Under the pieces are notes generated by a model, which had not been told where the DNA came from, did not search any database, and saw only the letters and a list, made by a program, of their open reading frames with translations. From assembly GCA_963797005.1 (NCBI GenBank), contig CAWCOF010000018.1, positions 62,001 through 126,000 of the forward strand: a stretch of 64,000 nucleotides of DNA, in the 5' to 3' direction. The stretch's first letter is position 1. Every line of letters starts with the position of its first letter. Positions 17,198 through 26,265 of this stretch are shown here, piece after piece. Position numbers and translations under genes: made by a program. This stretch comes from AWTP1-13 sp963797005 (GTDB taxonomy: Bacteria > Pseudomonadota > Alphaproteobacteria > Rhizobiales > Hyphomicrobiaceae).

Positions 17198-18025
17198 TCA
17201 GCGCGCCGGCGGTGCGCTCTCGATGCCCAGCACGTCCATCATGGAATAGAGGCCGGGAGGCTTGCCGCGGCCCCACAGCGCGGCCCTGACCGCGCCGCGC
17301 GCGAAGATGCCGCGGTCCCCGGCGCGATGCGTGAGCTCCACGATCTCCCCATCGGCGGCGAAGATGACGGTGTGGTCGCCGACCACGCTGCCGCCTCTGA
17401 GCGAGGCAAAGCCGATATCGCCGCGTCGCCGCTCGCCCGTGTGCCCGTCGCGTCCACGCACGCTGGCTTTGTCGAAATCGACGCCGCGTCCCTCGGCTGC
17501 GGCCTTGCCCAGCATCAGGGCCGTGCCGGACGGCGCGTCGACCTTGTGGCGGTGATGCATCTCGAAGATCTCGATGTCGAAGTCGGCGTCGAGCGCGGCG
17601 GCCACCTTCCTGGTCAGCGCGGTCAACAGGTTGACGCCGAGGCTCATGTTGCCGGCGGCGATGATGGTGGCGTGGCGGGCGGCCGCGGCGATCTTGGCAT
17701 CGTGCTCCGGCCCGAGGCCGGTGGTGCCGAGCACATGCACGATGCGGGCGTTGGCGGCGAGCCCGGCGAACTCCACGGAGGCCGCCGGCACGGTGAAGTC
17801 GAGCACCGCGTCGGACTTGGCGAACGCCTCCAGCGCATCGTCCGTGATCAGCACGCCGAGCCTGCCGAGGCCCGCGAGGAGGCCCGCGTCCTGCCCCAGC
17901 GCCAGGGAACCCTTCTGCTCGAGGGCTCCCGAAAGCACGCAGTCCTCCCTGCCGTGCACCGCGCGCACAAGCTCGCGACCCATGCGCCCCGCTGCGCCGG
18001 TCACGACGATCTTCATCTTGCCCAT
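17198..18025 (-). CDS. dapB: 4-hydroxy-tetrahydrodipicolinate reductase
   Basis: DapB reduces 4-hydroxy-tetrahydrodipicolinate with NAD(P)H in the lysine/diaminopimelate pathway. The nucleotide motif VVTGAAGRMGREL opens the protein; the catalytic loop EMHHRHKVDAPSGTA with its paired His and Lys is intact, as are GNMSLGVNLL and the GIFARGAVRAALW terminus. Length about 275 residues, normal. I use the ATG at 18025 (MGKMKIVV); an ATG three codons later is equally credible. The hydrolase gene follows 27 bases downstream on the same strand. Confidence 0.95.
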   Translation of the reverse strand: MGKMKIVVTGAAGRMGRELVRAVHGREDCVLSGALEQKGSLALGQDAGLLAGLGRLGVLITDDALEAFAKSDAVLDFTVPAASVEFAGLAANARIVHVLGTTGLGPEHDAKIAAAARHATIIAAGNMSLGVNLLTALTRKVAAALDADFDIEIFEMHHRHKVDAPSGTALMLGKAAAEGRGVDFDKASVRGRDGHTGERRRGDIGFASLRGGSVVGDHTVIFAADGEIVELTHRAGDRGIFARGAVRAALWGRGKPPGLYSMMDVLGIESAPPAR

Positions 18026-18189
18026 GGGATCGACCTTTGCCGTATCAAGAGCGGGTATAGCAACGCCTGTCCCCGCGCGGAAGGGCGGCCCGGTGCAAAC
18101 CTGCGACCGATGAGGAGATTTCAGCGCCGCGGCATGGTATGAATTGCGCCGGATCGCAGCCGAGACCCGCCGTCGCGAAAGGAGGAAGC

Positions 18190-18764
18190 GTGCGCACGCT
18201 CGCCGCCGTGATTGCTTCAGCTCTCGCCCTGGCACTGGCCCCGCCGCCGGCTGCGGCCAATCCCGTGAAGAGCCTCTACACGACCGTCGACCTCAAGATC
18301 TGCAAGCGCGTCAAACGGCACCGCGATGGCGGCGCATGGCGCTGCGAGGGGCTGCCCGGCTATCCCGTGTATGTCGCCGAAGGCGACCTGAGGCAGTTCG
18401 TGAGCGCCGGCCCGGAGCCTGAGATGCGCCGCGCGGCAAGCCAGACGCTCGGGCCCTTCAACTCGATCTTCGAGCGCGGCAGCGAGCGCGCCACCATCGA
18501 GTGGCGCTTCGACCGGCGCGGCGACAGGCAGATCCCCTACGCCATCATCGTTCGCTTCCACACCGCCGTCGATGGCCGCAAGGGCGACGTGCTGGTGGTG
18601 TCGAAGGTGAGCACGAACGAGACCTGCCACGTGGCCTATATCGACGCGCTGGCCAACCACGACGCCATCACCCTGGCGCGACAGATCGCCGACGGCCGCG
18701 CGCGCACCTTCGACTGCCGGCGCGAGCCGCCGCCGAGGGCGCCACCGGCCGCAGCCCCATGTGA
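18190..18764 (+). CDS. Hypothetical secreted protein, 3' end uncertain
   Basis: GTG at 18190 follows AAAGGAGG (18178-18185) at 4 bases and starts VRTLAAVIASALALALAPPPAAA, a clear Sec signal peptide cut near residue 24. The mature part has paired Cys residues (ICKRVKRHRDGGAWRCEG) and ends with a second pair around NETCHVAYIDALA and ARTFDCRREPPP. I do not recognise the function. The frame does not stop until 19272, running antisense through the next gene, which is implausible. A TGA in the neighbouring frame at 18762-18764 sits just where the proline-rich tail fades. A one-base indel near 18700-18760 would restore a normal 191-residue protein. Confidence 0.65.
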
Positions 18765-18786
18765 AGCGGGCCGCCTGTCCGAGAGC

Positions 18787-19197
18787 CTAGATATACCGGG
18801 GCGGGAGGATCACGCAGCGGGTGCCGGGGCGCCAGGGGTTGCCGTCATTGGCCTTGAGCTTGATCCCGCACCAATGCGCTCTGCCATCGGTTGCATGCTG
18901 CTCGATGACGAAGGCGCGCGGCACGGTGATCCACAGGCCGTCGATGAGCAGGCGGATGACCTCGCGGCCGTTCTCGACGGTCTCGAGGAACTTCTCGGCG
19001 GGGTGACAGTCTTTGTCGTTGCAGCAGGGAATGCCGGTGCTGTCCTTGAAGGACCCGTAGTCCATGCCCCGGTCGTTGACGTGGCCGCGAACGCTTGCCG
19101 GCGCGAGCAGCACGAGTGCCAGAAGCAGGAGTCGCAATACGACCACGGCGGCGCCATCGGGAAACGCGTTGACGAACCCGCCTGCCCGGCATCGCAA
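18787..19197 (-). CDS. Hypothetical secreted Cys-rich protein
   Basis: A 136-residue protein with an N-terminal signal segment (AAVVVLRLLLLALVLLAPASVRG). The mature region is small: DYGSFKDSTGIPCCNDKDCHPA, then WITVPRAFVIEQHATDGRAHWCGIKL and RCVILPPRYI. Five conserved Cys residues suggest disulfides in the periplasm. Proteins with the GIPCCNDKDC pattern recur as uncharacterised exported proteins in this bacterial order, to my knowledge without an assigned role. The gene converges on the preceding secreted-protein gene. Confidence 0.78.
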   Translation of the reverse strand: MRCRAGGFVNAFPDGAAVVVLRLLLLALVLLAPASVRGHVNDRGMDYGSFKDSTGIPCCNDKDCHPAEKFLETVENGREVIRLLIDGLWITVPRAFVIEQHATDGRAHWCGIKLKANDGNPWRPGTRCVILPPRYI

Positions 19198-19329
19198 TCC
19201 GGCCAGGACGGACCGTCACTCGACAACAGACCATCAGCGCACGCCACGCATCATCCGCTCACGATCGCGTGATACGGCGAGGTGTTCCCCGAGATTTTTC
19301 CGGTTCTTGCCGGGGCCCTCACTGCAACG

Positions 19330-20271
19330 TCAGTGCAGCACAGGTCCCTTGAGGAAGCGGCGGCGATCCGCCGACTTGATCGCGACCTCGAAGGTCTCGC
19401 CCTCGCGGTTGACGAGCAGGGGCACCTCCACGCCGGCCTGTCCCAGCGCCCACACGTGCCGGAACAGGCCCGGCAAGTCCTTCACCGGCGTGCCGCCAAC
19501 CTTGAGCACGATGTCGCCCGCCCTCACGTCGGCCTCCTCGGCCGGCCCGCCGATGGCGAGCCCGAGGACGGCAACGCTGTTGCCGACCTCGCTCGCATAG
19601 ATGCCGAGCCATGGCCGCGCCGGCTTGTTCGGCCGCCCGATGGTGAGCAGGTCCTGCATGATCGGCTTCAGGAGGTCGATGGGCACGACCATGTTGGCGT
19701 CGGCCGTGCGCCGGCTCGAGGAGACTTGCTGGATCTGCAGCGAGCCGATGCCGATGAGATCGCCGGCCTGGTCGATCAGCGCGGTGCCGCCCCAATTGGG
19801 ATGCGCGGGCGAGGTGAAGATCGCCTCGTCGAGCACATACTCCCAGTAGCCGGCGAACTCCTGTTTGGCGATGATGCGCGCCGCCAGCGAGTGCTGCCGG
19901 CCGCCGGAGCCGGCGATCACGACGTCGTCGCCGACCTGGGCCTCGCTGGAGTTGCCGAGCGTCAAGGCGGGCAGATCGAGCCGCGCCAGCGCCTGCACCA
20001 GCCCGAAGCCGGTCTCCTGGTCGTAGGCCAGCACATGTCCCTGCGCGACGCGGTTGCCGCTGTAGGAGATCCACACGGTCTCGGCCTCGGTGACGAGATA
20101 GCCGATGGTGAGCACCAGCCCGTCGCTGCGGATCAGCACGCCATTGCCATGGCGCTCCGTGCCGAGCGTTCCCGCGGTGAAGGCATCCTCGGGCACGATC
20201 GTCTTGATACCGACCGTGGCGGACAGCGCCTGGTCCAGCTCGTAATCGTAGTCCTCCGGCTTCGGCTGCAC
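19330..20271 (-). CDS. HtrA/DegP-like protein with PDZ domain and degenerate catalytic triad
   Basis: A 313-residue trypsin-like S1C fold followed by a PDZ domain (about residues 215-300: PWLGIYASEVGNSVAVLG, DVRAGDIVLKVGG). The protease body aligns with HtrA, but the triad residues are changed. The segment usually TNxHV reads TIGYLV (no His), the Asp segment reads QETGFGLVQA, and the nucleophile GNSGG reads PNWGGTA, with Trp where Ser should be. No signal peptide is present, so it is probably cytoplasmic. I infer a protease-fold binding protein that does not cleave. The family assignment is good; the role is unknown. Confidence 0.85.
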   Translation of the reverse strand: MQPKPEDYDYELDQALSATVGIKTIVPEDAFTAGTLGTERHGNGVLIRSDGLVLTIGYLVTEAETVWISYSGNRVAQGHVLAYDQETGFGLVQALARLDLPALTLGNSSEAQVGDDVVIAGSGGRQHSLAARIIAKQEFAGYWEYVLDEAIFTSPAHPNWGGTALIDQAGDLIGIGSLQIQQVSSSRRTADANMVVPIDLLKPIMQDLLTIGRPNKPARPWLGIYASEVGNSVAVLGLAIGGPAEEADVRAGDIVLKVGGTPVKDLPGLFRHVWALGQAGVEVPLLVNREGETFEVAIKSADRRRFLKGPVLH

Positions 20272-20474
20272 GGCAGATCCAACTCCTTTCCGGTCCTTGG
20301 CTGATAGCGGCGAAGTCTGGCCGTTTCAGTTTAGCCCAGATCGACCCCACGCTGCGAGCCCGAACGTCGTCCAGCGGACAGACGTTGCCGTTCCGCGCCC
20401 GAAGCGGGATAGTCGGCCCGCTGCGGAACGAGCGGCGGCGCACTTGGCGCGCTAACGAAGGCAGAGGAAACCCA

Positions 20475-20927
20475 ATGGCCCCCTTGTTCGCCTTTTTGCA
20501 CCATGTGGCGGCGTTCGTGCTGTTTGCCGCTCTCGTCGTCGAGTTCGTCCTCATCCGGGACGCGCTCACCCTCGGCAGCGCGCGCAAGATCGTGATGGCC
20601 GACCTCGTGTTCGGCATCTCGGCCGGCGTGCTGCTGATCGTCGGCCTGGGGCGCGTGTTCCACTTCGAGAAGGGGGCCGCCTACTATTTCCACACATGGA
20701 CCTTCATCGCCAAGCTCTCGCTCTTCATCATCATCGGCCTCATCTCCATCATCCCCACGCGCGAGTTCCTGTCCTGGCGCAAGGCGGTCAGGGAGGGGCA
20801 GGTGCCGCAGGTGGCGCCTGAGAAGATACGCTCGCTGCGCGCGATCATTCACATGGAGCTCGCCGGCATCGTGCTCATCATCCTGATGGCGGCGCTGATG
20901 GCCAAGGGCGTGGGCCTGATCACGTGA
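20475..20927 (+). CDS. DUF2214 family membrane protein
   Basis: A 150-residue integral membrane protein matching DUF2214. Four hydrophobic segments are visible: FLHHVAAFVLFAALVVEFVL, ADLVFGISAGVLLIVGLG, FIAKLSLFIIIGLISIIP and LAGIVLIILMAALMA. FHFEKGAAYYFH with its His residues is a family feature. The ATG at 20475 is chosen over one 30 codons upstream because the upstream part is Arg-rich and not membrane-like. A GAGGA box precedes it. rsmB begins 10 bases after its stop, so the two may be cotranscribed. The function is not known. Confidence 0.88.
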   Translation: MAPLFAFLHHVAAFVLFAALVVEFVLIRDALTLGSARKIVMADLVFGISAGVLLIVGLGRVFHFEKGAAYYFHTWTFIAKLSLFIIIGLISIIPTREFLSWRKAVREGQVPQVAPEKIRSLRAIIHMELAGIVLIILMAALMAKGVGLIT

Positions 20928-20937
20928 GGCCAATCTC

Positions 20938-22332
20938 GTGAGGCCCGGCTCGACGGCAGGCAGGAGACGCAGGCCCGCAAAGCCCAAGCCGAAGACGCCG
21001 ATAGCCCCCCCCATGCCGCCGGGCCTCGCCGCCCGCCGCCTGGCCGTGCGGCTCGTTGCCGGCGTGCTCGTGCACAACCGGCCCTTCGATCAGGTGCTGG
21101 CAGAGACCGCGACACGGCCCGAGGTGGCCGCGCTGGAGGCGAGAGACCGCGCCTTCGCGCGCGCGGTCGCCGCCGCCGTGCTGCGCCGGCAGGGCGAGCT
21201 CGAGCTTGTGCTGAACGCCTTCCTGGAGCGCCCACTGCCCGCCGACAAGGGCTATCTGTGGCCGATCCTGCTGACGGGCGCCGCGCAGCTCGTCTGTCTT
21301 GAGCTGCCGGCGCACGCCGTCGTCGATCTCGCCGTCGAGACGACGCGGCGCGATCGGGTCGCGCACCGCTTCGCCAAGCTCACCAACGCCGTGCTGCGCC
21401 GCGTCGCCGAGCGCGGGGCGCTGTTGCTCGGCGATCGGGATCGGCTGCGCCTCAACATTCCCGATTGGCTGTGGCAGCGCTGGAGCGCGACTTACGGCGA
21501 GGAGACAGCGCGCCGCATCGCCGAGGCGAGCCTGAAGGAGGCGCCCCTCGACATCAGCGCCAAGGCCGACGCGGCGGGTTGGGCGGAGCGTCTCGGCGGC
21601 CGCCTGCTGCCGACGGGCACCATCCGGCTGGCGCCGGGCGGCCGCATCGAGGAGCTCGCCGGCTATGCGGAGGGCGCCTGGTGGGTGCAGGACGCCGCGG
21701 CGGCGCTGGTGACGCGGGTGGCAGGCGACGTCGCGGGCAAGAGCGTTGCCGACTTGTGCGCCGCGCCCGGCGGCAAGACGGCGAGCCTCGTCGCTGGCGG
21801 CGCGCATGTGACGGCCATCGACGTATCGGCCGCGCGCCTGTCCCGCCTGCGCGAGAACCTGCAGCGGCTTCATCTCGCAGCCGAAGTGCTGGAGGCCGAC
21901 GCCGCGACGTGGTCTCCGGGCCGGACCTTCGACGTCGTCATCCTCGATGCGCCGTGCACGGCCACCGGCACCATCCGGCGGCACCCGGACATCCTGCGCC
22001 TGAAGCGGCCGGAGGACGTGTCACGCATGGCCGGCATGCAGCGCGCCATGCTGGCGCATGCCGCGACACTCGTGGCGCCCGGCGGCACCCTCCTCTACAG
22101 CACGTGCTCGCTCGAGCCCGAGGAGGGCCAGGACCAGGTGGAGGCCTTCCTGGGCGACCAACAGGGGAGCTTCGAGCGCGTCGCCATCACCGCGCCCGAG
22201 ATCGGCGGCGAGCCCGAGTGGATCACGCCCGCCGGCGACCTGCGCACGCTGCCGTTCCACATGGGCCTCGAGCCCGATGCGCTGGCGGGCATGGACGCCT
22301 TCCATGTGGCCCGCCTGCGCCGGCGCGCGTGA
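20938..22332 (+). CDS. rsmB: RsmB-type 16S rRNA (cytosine-5) methyltransferase
   Basis: A 464-residue RsmB-family enzyme that methylates cytosine C5 in 16S rRNA (C967 in E. coli). The N-terminal half is the NusB-like RNA-binding domain (RDRAFARAVAAAVLRRQGEL, TNAVLRRVAERG). The SAM motif ADLCAAPGGKTASL follows near residue 275, then motif IV DAPCTATGTIRRHPD and motif VI LYSTCSLEPEEG, which hold the two catalytic Cys residues. The start is GTG at 20938. The next two genes, heparinase-like and purH, are commonly found after rsmB in this order. Confidence 0.93.
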   Translation: MRPGSTAGRRRRPAKPKPKTPIAPPMPPGLAARRLAVRLVAGVLVHNRPFDQVLAETATRPEVAALEARDRAFARAVAAAVLRRQGELELVLNAFLERPLPADKGYLWPILLTGAAQLVCLELPAHAVVDLAVETTRRDRVAHRFAKLTNAVLRRVAERGALLLGDRDRLRLNIPDWLWQRWSATYGEETARRIAEASLKEAPLDISAKADAAGWAERLGGRLLPTGTIRLAPGGRIEELAGYAEGAWWVQDAAAALVTRVAGDVAGKSVADLCAAPGGKTASLVAGGAHVTAIDVSAARLSRLRENLQRLHLAAEVLEADAATWSPGRTFDVVILDAPCTATGTIRRHPDILRLKRPEDVSRMAGMQRAMLAHAATLVAPGGTLLYSTCSLEPEEGQDQVEAFLGDQQGSFERVAITAPEIGGEPEWITPAGDLRTLPFHMGLEPDALAGMDAFHVARLRRRA

Positions 22333-22414
22333 GTTTTCGCGCACCGGGTGTCGCCCACAACCTTTGCACACCCCCGGCCTTGTACCGGTCTGCGCGCCAA
22401 GCTAAGCGGCGGCC

Positions 22415-24299
22415 ATGAAAATCCCTCCGCAGCGGCCCGATTCGGCCCCACCGTGGGCGACCTTCGCCGCCGCGGCGCCAAGCGGCGGGCTCACCGCCCG
22501 CGAACGGATGGGGCTGGTGGCCCTGGCGGTCGCGCGGGCGCAGCGCGGGGCGCTGGCCCGCATGCGCCGATCCCGGCTCCTGCGCTGGCGCTACCGCTCG
22601 CCGGCGGCCGACGAGCTCATCCTGGCGCCGCCGGACCTGCGCCCGCACGACCCGAGCTTCGCCGACGAGCTTGCGGCGGGCAACTTCGGTCTCGCCGGCG
22701 CCGTCGCGGACCTGCGCGGCCGCTCGCCCTTTGCCGTCACACCGCCCAGTCCAGCCTGGGCACGCGAGCTCAATGGCTTCGGCTGGCTGCGCCACCTCGA
22801 CGCCGCCAGATCGGTCGAGCTGGAAGACTTCGCCCGCACGCTGCTGCGCGAGTGGCTGCGTCGGCGTCGGAGCCGCCGCGACCACGCCTGGGAACCGGAG
22901 ATCGTCGCGCGCCGCGTCATCAGCTGGCTGTCGTACGCGGGGCTGCTGCTCGACGGCGCCGAGCGCAAGCTCTACGCGGCGGCCATGCGCAGCCTCACCG
23001 ATCAGGTCACGTATCTGTCGGCATCGTGGCGCAACGCGCCCGATGGCTACCCGCGGCTGCTGTCCTTGATCGCGCTGGTCGAGGCCAACTTGTGCATCGC
23101 CGGTCACGACCGCCAGCTCGAGCAATCCGAGACGCTGCTGGCAACCGAGCTGCAGCGGCAGATCGAGCCGGAGGGCGGCCACATCAGCCGCAACCCCTGG
23201 ACTCTCGTCGAGCTGCTGGCCGACCTGCTGCCGCTGCGCCGATGCTTTGCCGCGCGCGCGAAGGAACCCTTGCCGGCGCTGCATGAGGCCATCGGGCGGC
23301 TGTCGGCGATGCTCAAGCATCTCCGTCTCGGCGACGGCCAGCTGGCGCGGTTCAACGGAGCCGGTTCGGGCGAGCACGATGTGCTGGTGACCCTGCTGGC
23401 CTACAACGCGGCTGAGGCGGCAGAGCCGCGCACGCTGCGCTCGGGCTATGCCCGCCTCCAGCGCGGCGCCACCCTCGTCCTCGTCGATGCCGGCGCGGCG
23501 CCGCCCACGGAGCTTTCGGGCGCCGCCTGCGCGGGCTGCCTCTCCTTCGAGCTCTGCACCGGCACGCAGCTTCTGCTCGTCAACGGCGGCGCGCCGGGCT
23601 CCGCCTATGCCGACAGCCGCGTGATTGCCCGCGCCACCGCCAGCCACAACACGCTCTGTCTCGGCGACCAGTCGTCGGCCAGGCTGGTGCGCGGCGCCAC
23701 CCTGGAGCGGCAGATCGGCGGCCCCGCCATCCGCCTTCCCGACCAGGTGGACTGCAGCGTGCGCGAGATCGAGGGCGGCGTTGTGATCGAGGCCTCCCAC
23801 GACGGCTACGCCGAGGGCTTCGGCCTCCTGCATGTGCGCACCCTCACGCTCGATGCTGCCGGCACGACGCTCACCGGCGTGGACCGGCTCGACGGGCGCG
23901 GACAACGTGATGCGGTTTGCCTACGACACGCCCTACGCCATTCATTTCCACCTCCACCCCGAAGCCGAGGCGCGGCTGGGGCCCTCGCCCGACAGCGCCG
24001 ACCTCGTGCTCGAGAGCGGGGAGGTATGGCGCCTCACGGCCACCGGCGCCGGGCTGTCGATCGAGCCCAGCATCCACTTCGCCGATCCGGTTGGGCCCTT
24101 GCGCACCCAGCAGATTGTGCTTCGCGGCCAGTGCTACGGTGCCGCCGAAGTGGCCTGGACGCTGGCGCGGATCAAGGCGGGTCGGCCGACCGATCCGGGC
24201 CAGCGTCGGCCGCGCAGGCGCGGCACGCGTCTCACCCAGCGGCTGGCGGAGACCCGCGCGGGCTTCGACACGCCGCCGGATGATCCCGGCAAGACATGA
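22415..24299 (+). CDS. Heparinase II/III family protein, interrupted by a frameshift
   Basis: A heparinase II/III-family polysaccharide lyase-like protein. The N-terminal alpha-helical part has PPSPAWARELNGFGWLRHL and LREWLRRRRSR. The beta-sandwich part carries TASHNTLCLGDQSSARL, the signature region of the superfamily. The frame shifts near 23900, after LTGVDRLDG, and the next frame continues as DNVMRFAYDTPYAIHFHLHPEAEARLG up to 24299. Joined together the two frames give about 627 residues. The gene sits between rsmB and purH as in related genomes. Either the sequence has an indel or this copy is decayed. The substrate is unknown; no signal peptide is apparent. Confidence 0.82.
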
Positions 24300-24368
24300 C
24301 GGGCGGCCTGTTTCTCGGCGAGGTTCCGTGCTAACGGCCGGCTCCGGCAGGCAATTGAGGCGAGCGCC

Positions 24369-25970
24369 ATGAGCGACAGCACGGCCGCCGCGCCCGGGAT
24401 CCGGCGGGCGCTGATCTCGGTTTCCGACAAGGCGGGCCTCGCCGCTTTCGCCCGCGCGCTGGCCGAGCGCGGCGTGGATATCCTATCGACCGGCGGCACG
24501 GCGCGGACGCTCAACGAAGCTGGCATCGCCGTCACGGACATCGCCCAACACACCGGCTTTCCGGAGATGATGGACGGCCGCCTCAAGACCTTGCACCCAA
24601 AGGTGCACGGCGGCCTGCTCGCCATTCGCGGCAATGCCGAGCACGACAAGGCGGCGCTAGCGCACGGGATCGCGCAGATCGATCTGCTGGTGGTGAACCT
24701 CTATCCGTTCGAGGCGACCGCGGCGAAGGGTGCGCCCTACGAAGAGTGCATCGAGAACATCGACATCGGCGGGCCGGCCATGATCCGCGCCGCCGCCAAG
24801 AACCACGCCGCCGTCACCGTCGTCGTCGACCCCGAGGACTATGGCCGCGTGCTGGGCGAGATGGGCGAGCACGACGGCGCCACCACCCTCGCCTTGCGCA
24901 AGGCGCTGGCCGCCAAGGCTTATGCGCGCACCGCCGCTTACGATGCGGCGATCGGCGGCTGGTTCGCCGGGGAGCTTGGCGAGCGCGCACCGGCATGGCG
25001 CGCCTTCGGCGGCCGGCTGGCGCAGGAGCTGCGCTACGGCGAGAACCCGCACCAGCGGGCCGCGTTCTATGCCTCCGGCGATCGCAGGCCCGGCGTTGCG
25101 ACGGCCGTGCAGCACCAGGGCAAGGAGCTCTCCTACAACAACCTCGGCGACGCCGATGCCGCCGTCGAGCTGGTGGCCGAGTTCGATCCCAAGGTCGCGG
25201 CGGCGGTGGCCATCATCAAGCACGCCAATCCCTGCGGCGTGGCGCTCGGCCCGACGCTGGCCGAGGCCTACGCGAAGGCGTTTCGCTGCGACCCGGTCAG
25301 TCCCTTCGGCGGCATCATCGCGCTCAACCGCGCAATCGACGAGGAGACGGCGCGCGTGATCACGGCGATCCTCACCGAGGTGGTGATCGCTCCCGATGCC
25401 ACGGCGGAGGCGAAGGCGATCTTCGCCAAGAAGAAGAACCTGCGTCTGCTGACCACCGGCACGCTCCCCGATCCCAGGGCGACGGGCGTCACCTTCCGCT
25501 CGCTCGCCGGCGGCTTCCTGGTGCAGTCGCGCGACAACGCCGTGGTCGACGACCTGGAGCTGAAAGTCGTCACCCAGCGCCAGCCCAGCCCCCAGGAGCT
25601 CGACGACCTCAAGTTCGCCTTCAAGGTCGCCAAGCACGTCAAGTCGAACGCCATCGTCTACGCCAGGGACGGCGCCACCGTCGGCATCGGCGCGGGCCAG
25701 ATGAGCCGGGTCGACAGCGCCCGCATCGCCGCGTGGAAGTCGCAGGAAGCAGCGAAAGCGGCGGGCGAGAGCGAGCCCCTGACCAAGGGCTCCGTGGTGG
25801 CCTCCGACGCGTTCTTCCCGTTCGCCGACGGCCTGCTGGCGGCAGCCGAGGCCGGCGCCACCGCCGTGATCCAGCCGGGCGGATCGCTGCGCGACGAGGA
25901 GGTGATCAAGGCCGCCGACGCCAAGGGCCTCGCCATGGTCTTCACCGGCGTCCGCCACTTCCGACATTAG
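24369..25970 (+). CDS. purH: Bifunctional AICAR transformylase / IMP cyclohydrolase
   Basis: PurH performs the last two steps of IMP synthesis. The first 145 residues are the cyclohydrolase (MGS-like) domain with the SDKAG region and GTARTLNEAGI and HPKVHGGLLAIRGN. The rest is the formyltransferase, with KHANPCGVALG (the catalytic Lys-His pair), GGIIALNRAID and the C-terminal GAGQMSRVDSARIAA. Length 533, complete. It begins 69 bases after the heparinase-like gene on the same strand. The reading frame is intact, which argues that the neighbouring shift is not caused by a wider low-quality stretch. Confidence 0.97.
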   Translation: MSDSTAAAPGIRRALISVSDKAGLAAFARALAERGVDILSTGGTARTLNEAGIAVTDIAQHTGFPEMMDGRLKTLHPKVHGGLLAIRGNAEHDKAALAHGIAQIDLLVVNLYPFEATAAKGAPYEECIENIDIGGPAMIRAAAKNHAAVTVVVDPEDYGRVLGEMGEHDGATTLALRKALAAKAYARTAAYDAAIGGWFAGELGERAPAWRAFGGRLAQELRYGENPHQRAAFYASGDRRPGVATAVQHQGKELSYNNLGDADAAVELVAEFDPKVAAAVAIIKHANPCGVALGPTLAEAYAKAFRCDPVSPFGGIIALNRAIDEETARVITAILTEVVIAPDATAEAKAIFAKKKNLRLLTTGTLPDPRATGVTFRSLAGGFLVQSRDNAVVDDLELKVVTQRQPSPQELDDLKFAFKVAKHVKSNAIVYARDGATVGIGAGQMSRVDSARIAAWKSQEAAKAAGESEPLTKGSVVASDAFFPFADGLLAAAEAGATAVIQPGGSLRDEEVIKAADAKGLAMVFTGVRHFRH

Positions 25971-26017
25971 GCGGATCGGGAACCCTGGCGCGCATCGCTC
26001 AAGGCCTGCTGCGACGA

Positions 26018-26226
26018 CCCTTCTCCCCTTGGGGAGAAGGTGGTCCGAAGGACCGGATGAGGGGGCCTTTTTGGGCGCTCCAAAGCGGGAGGGTGCAAAG
26101 TCGCCCCTCACCAGTTCGGCCAGATGACTTACGACCGCGCCCCTAAGCGACTTCCGCGAGGCGAGCAGAGAGTGACGCGGTCGTAAGCCATGGCCTCGCG
26201 TCCTCTCCCCGGAGGGGAGAGGGGAA
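26018..26226. repeat. Palindromic repeat island between purH and the 2OG oxygenase
   Basis: Three inverted repeats follow one another: CTTCTCCCC TT GGGGAGAAG (26020-26039), CTTACGACCGCG / CGCGGTCGTAAG (26128-26139 and 26177-26188), and TCTCCCC GGA GGGGAGA (26204-26220). The block fills most of the 295-base gap between two convergent genes. It also includes CCGAAGGACCGGATGAGGGGG, a recurrent element of such islands. It may act as a bidirectional transcript end or as a small mobile repeat. Confidence 0.78.
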
Positions 26227-26265
26227 GCACAGCGGTCACGGCGGTGTTGGCGGGCGTCGAGGCCG

